This document shows positions 3,227 to 5,850 of a stretch of DNA of 5,850 nucleotides, in pieces. Location of the stretch: positions 1-5,850 of the forward strand of contig CAJKNM010000093.1 of NCBI GenBank assembly GCA_905201285.1, read 5' to 3'. A program made the position numbers and the translations under genes. Below the pieces are notes generated by a model. The model searched no databases. It saw only the letters and a program-made list of their open reading frames with translations, and had not been told where the DNA came from. Position 1 is the stretch's first letter, and each line of letters opens with the position of its first letter. The stretch comes from an uncultured Eubacteriales bacterium. GTDB taxonomy: Bacteria > Bacillota > Clostridia > Monoglobales > Monoglobaceae.

Positions 3227-5776
3227 ATGAGAAACTTGAGAAAGATTTCTGCTATTGTATTAGTTATAGCAATGATGTTCTCGCTTGTGGCGATTAATGC
3301 TTTCGCAGAAGATTCTACAGCGGTTAGTATTTCGTTTAAGGTAAAAGCGAATGGTGAAAAAGTATCGTCTGCTAAGGTGGGGACGAAAGTTTCGGTTGAG
3401 GTATATATTACACCTGGGGAGTATTCCGCTATATCAGGAACTTTTTTGGCGGTAAATAATGTTGCTGAAGCAGATGTAAAAGTAGACAAAGATGTCCTTG
3501 CTACCCCCATCATAACAAATAATAAAATATTTGTTGAAGGAGCAACTGCAAGCAAGAACTTTATAGTCACAGAAAAGCCTATAATGACAATCGATATTAC
3601 AATTCCAGAAACAACAGAGTCAAGTCTTGACTTGGTTACAATAGATAAAATCGGTGCTAACGACAAAAATATGGATAAAATTTCGGGTATTGATAAAACT
3701 GTAAAAGCAACGGTTGGAGTTACACCTGTATTTACCGCTAAAACAGCTAAACCTTTCAAAGGTGAGGTAGAAACATCTAAGGTTACCGTTGGTCTTGACA
3801 CAGATAAGGATACGGCTCTTAAAGGAATCACTGCTACAGTTTATGGCACTGATACAGCTAAGGAAGTTGAGCCAGGCTATACTATTTCATGGAAAGAGTC
3901 TACACCTGCATATAATCCTAAGGTTGCTGGTTCATATGAATTCAAGGGCGACGTTGATATAGATGGTAATGGTGCAGCTATAAAAGGAAAGCTTACAGAT
4001 GCTATTACTGTAACGGTTAAGGTTGATCAAATAAATGTTGCGGATGATGCAACAATTGCAGCTGTTGAGAACCTTCAGTATCAGAAGACAGAGAATGACG
4101 GCACAGTTGCAGAAGCGACAATTTTAGCTGACGCTAAAAAACGCAAAACGGTTAAGGCAACTAAGGGCGAATATTCTACAGATCTTGAACTTTCAAACTG
4201 GGCTACTTCCGGAGCGACAAAGACTTTAGATTCGAAGACATTAACTACCTATGACGAAACAACAAAGGCTCCTAAAGCAAACTTTGTTACAATTACCGCT
4301 GATGCTACAGCAAAGAGTGATGATAAAAACTTTAAGGGCACAAAGCAAGTAACATTCTATGCTGTTGTTGTTCCGGCTGAGATTAGTGGCTCTAAGTTCT
4401 CAGTTGATAACGCTGCACAGTACGGAAACGCAAAGGTTACCTTTACTATCCCGGGTGCAGAAGTAAACGGAAAGAAAGTAACAGCTTATATGTACACTCA
4501 GCTGACAACAGACGGTAAGATTGACGAGACCTCACTTGCTAAAAAGGATAAAGTTGAAGGAAAAGTTAACACTGATGAAATTAAGGCTACAGTAACAAGT
4601 GAAGAAGGCGCTCCTGTGACATATGAGGATTACACCGGTTCGCTCCAGTTCCCTTCATTCGATTCACTTGGTCTTACGACAAACAATAAGTTCTATGTTG
4701 TATTGAAGGTTGACACAGCGACAGTTAAGAACGGCGAAGATATGTATGTTGAATCTTATGTTCTTCCTGAGTCTAACAGACGTCCCGGAAGCAGCGGCGG
4801 AAACAGCGGCGGAACGGTTGTTGTTAAGAAGCACGATGTAAAGGTAACCGAGGGCACTAACGGAACAGCTACTGTTGATAAAGAAGCTAAGGTTGGTGAC
4901 ACTGTTAAGGTTGACGTTAAGCCGAACGAAGGTTATAAGGTTAAAGAGATTATTGTTAAGACTGCTGATGGAAAGACAGTAGAAGTTGATCAGAAGAACC
5001 GCACATTCGTTATGCCTGACGGTGATGTAACCGTTGAGGTTGTATACGAAGAAGGAACAGAAGAACCGACCGTAGCTGACGGAAAATTCACAGACGTTCC
5101 CGATACTTTCTGGGCTGCTGCTGATATCTACACTCTTAAAGAGGCAGGAATCATCAACGGTAAGTCAGATAAGGAATTCGACCCTGAGGGTAAGGTTACA
5201 CGTGCTGAGTTCACAAAGATGATAGTTAATCTCTTTGGCGTAAAGGCTTCTCAGAATACTGTTGCATTCACAGATTGCAAGGCTGACGAATGGTTCACAC
5301 CGTTTGTTGCTGCTGCTGTTGAGGCTGGCTATGTAAAGGGTATCACCGATACAGAGTTTGCTCCTGACAAGACAATCACACGTGAAGAAGCTTGCACAAT
5401 TCTTGGTCGTGCATATGCTAAGACCTCGGATAAGGCGCTTAACTTCACAGATGCTTCAGGAATCTCTGATTTCGCAACAGCTTATGTAGCACTTCTCGTA
5501 GATATGGGCTATGTAAACGGTTATGAGGATGGAACATTCCTTCCGAAGAACGAAATCACCAGAGCTGAGGCTGCTAAGATTATCGCAAGTGCATTCAGAG
5601 CTGCTGAAAAGGCAAAGACTGAAGTAACTGAAGATAAGACAGAAGCAAAAGACAATGCTGACGCTGATGTAAAGGCTGATGATAAAACAGAAGTTAAGGC
5701 TGATGACAAAACAGATGCTAAAGCTGACGCTAAGACAGACGATAAAGCTGACAACGGTGAAACACCCGAGAAATAA
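3227..5776 (+). CDS. SLH-domain cell-surface protein with Ig-like and possible cohesin-like modules
   Basis: An 849-residue exported protein held to the wall by SLH domains. Residues 1-27 are a signal peptide ending AFA. Residues about 33-167 form a beta-rich domain (VGTKVSVEVYITPG, then IMTIDITIP) that could be a divergent cohesin or other Ig fold. Residues about 183-267 resemble a bacterial Ig-like group 4 module (ISWKESTPAYNPKVAGSYEF). Two further beta-rich stretches fill about 275-385 and 386-515. A linker (RRPGSSGGNSGG, 518-529) precedes an InlB-B-repeat-like module (about 531-608: VGDTVKVDVKPNEGYKVKEI, then FVMPDGDVTVEVVY). Three SLH domains follow (620-672, 681-735, 740-793) with TRAE, TREE and TRAE at 658, 718 and 778, the motif linked to binding pyruvylated secondary wall polymer. 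A hydrophilic Ala/Asp/Lys/Thr tail (about 796-849) is unusual after SLH domains. The only two cysteines, C684 and C723, are both in the second SLH. It could be a main surface-layer protein or an anchoring scaffold. It ends 9 nt before a strong terminator stem. Confidence 0.9.
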   Translation: MRNLRKISAIVLVIAMMFSLVAINAFAEDSTAVSISFKVKANGEKVSSAKVGTKVSVEVYITPGEYSAISGTFLAVNNVAEADVKVDKDVLATPIITNNKIFVEGATASKNFIVTEKPIMTIDITIPETTESSLDLVTIDKIGANDKNMDKISGIDKTVKATVGVTPVFTAKTAKPFKGEVETSKVTVGLDTDKDTALKGITATVYGTDTAKEVEPGYTISWKESTPAYNPKVAGSYEFKGDVDIDGNGAAIKGKLTDAITVTVKVDQINVADDATIAAVENLQYQKTENDGTVAEATILADAKKRKTVKATKGEYSTDLELSNWATSGATKTLDSKTLTTYDETTKAPKANFVTITADATAKSDDKNFKGTKQVTFYAVVVPAEISGSKFSVDNAAQYGNAKVTFTIPGAEVNGKKVTAYMYTQLTTDGKIDETSLAKKDKVEGKVNTDEIKATVTSEEGAPVTYEDYTGSLQFPSFDSLGLTTNNKFYVVLKVDTATVKNGEDMYVESYVLPESNRRPGSSGGNSGGTVVVKKHDVKVTEGTNGTATVDKEAKVGDTVKVDVKPNEGYKVKEIIVKTADGKTVEVDQKNRTFVMPDGDVTVEVVYEEGTEEPTVADGKFTDVPDTFWAAADIYTLKEAGIINGKSDKEFDPEGKVTRAEFTKMIVNLFGVKASQNTVAFTDCKADEWFTPFVAAAVEAGYVKGITDTEFAPDKTITREEACTILGRAYAKTSDKALNFTDASGISDFATAYVALLVDMGYVNGYEDGTFLPKNEITRAEAAKIIASAFRAAEKAKTEVTEDKTEAKDNADADVKADDKTEVKADDKTDAKADAKTDDKADNGETPEK
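5669..5752 (+). repeat. Imperfect 24-nt tandem repeats encoding the C-terminal tail
   Basis: Three 24-nt units (5669-5692, 5693-5716, 5717-5740) and a half unit (5741-5752) encode VKADDKTE, VKADDKTD, AKADAKTD and DKAD. The unit is a multiple of three, so changes in copy number would keep the frame. Synonymous differences (GAT/GAC, AAA/AAG) show the copies have diverged. Confidence 0.75.
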
Positions 5777-5785
5777 GAAGTTATT

Positions 5786-5821
5786 AAAAGATGCGGAACA
5801 ATCTGTTCCGCATCTTTTTTT
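5786..5821 (+). terminator. Rho-independent terminator
   Basis: AGATGCGGAACA (5789-5800) pairs perfectly with TGTTCCGCATCT (5804-5815) around an ATC loop. A-T pairs extend the stem to 15 bp (5786-5818), and seven T residues run from 5815 to 5821. The stem begins 9 nt after the TAA stop of the SLH-protein gene and marks the end of the rightward unit. Confidence 0.93.
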
Positions 5822-5827
5822 ATATAT

Positions 5828-5850
5828 AAAATCAAAATTATTTTGTTGGC
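5828..5850 (-). repeat. Right arm of 23-nt long-distance inverted repeat
   Basis: The reverse complement of this stretch equals 52-74 except at one central base. It lies just after the terminator, ends at the window edge with TTGTTGGC on the plus strand, and may continue beyond. Together the two arms bracket all three genes. Confidence 0.6.

Noticed and set aside
3187..3831. A long minus-strand open frame over the start of the SLH gene
   Set aside because: It is the reverse shadow of a well-supported signal peptide and beta-rich domain, with no ribosome binding site of its own.
3947..3985. GDVDIDGNGAA in the SLH protein (residues 241-251) as a second dockerin loop
   Set aside because: The Asp at loop positions 1, 3 and 5 fit, but position 8 is Gly, position 12 is Lys and no dockerin helix follows; it lies inside an Ig-like strand pattern.
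5669..5752. Regular 24-nt repeats as a CRISPR array
   Set aside because: The units are directly adjacent without unique spacers and are in frame within a coding region.

Overview
The window reads as chromosome of a low-GC, Gram-positive Clostridia-type bacterium, plausibly a gut or anaerobic Oscillospirales/Eubacteriales relative. The evidence is strong AGGAGG/GGAGG ribosome binding sites, an SLH-anchored surface protein, a dockerin-type calcium motif, a peptidase of the kind that cuts diaminopimelate-type peptidoglycan peptides, and GC-rich structured intergenic repeats in otherwise AT-rich spacers. Genus cannot be assigned from the sequence alone.

Layout. Positions 1-156 are intergenic and full of repeat-like structure: a GC-rich hairpin, one arm of a long-distance inverted repeat, a 32-nt motif shared with a second intergenic region, and a perfect 29-nt palindrome that overlaps the stop codon of the first gene. 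Positions 157-978 (minus strand) encode a cytoplasmic M14 zinc peptidase of the gamma-D-glutamyl-meso-diaminopimelate peptidase type. Positions 979-1532 are a divergent intergenic region. It has a promoter candidate for the peptidase, a strong sigma-A-type promoter with an AT-rich upstream tract facing right, and then an approximately 410-nt leader. The leader holds a 180-bp inverted-repeat-bounded element, a second stem-loop, an orphan Shine-Dalgarno sequence and a short tandem repeat.

Positions 1533-3146 encode a secreted multi-domain beta-rich protein with three tandem related modules and a single (half) dockerin-like repeat near its C-terminus. After an 80-nt AT-rich gap with no convincing terminator, positions 3227-5776 encode an 849-residue secreted protein. 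It has an N-terminal region that may be a divergent cohesin-like fold, Ig-like modules, a Gly/Ser linker, an InlB-B-repeat-like module, three SLH domains and an Ala/Asp/Lys/Thr repeat tail. A textbook Rho-independent terminator closes this unit, followed by the second arm of the long inverted repeat.

How the parts may work together. The two rightward genes look like one surface-protein transcription unit: the SLH protein can bind the secondary cell-wall polymer, and the upstream protein has no visible wall anchor of its own. The most interesting hypothesis is that the half dockerin of the first protein docks onto the cohesin-like N-terminus of the SLH protein, making a minimal two-component surface assembly. 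The dockerin motif is directly visible. The cohesin assignment is weak and the pairing is inference. The peptidase is divergently transcribed and probably an independent housekeeping gene for wall-peptide recycling.
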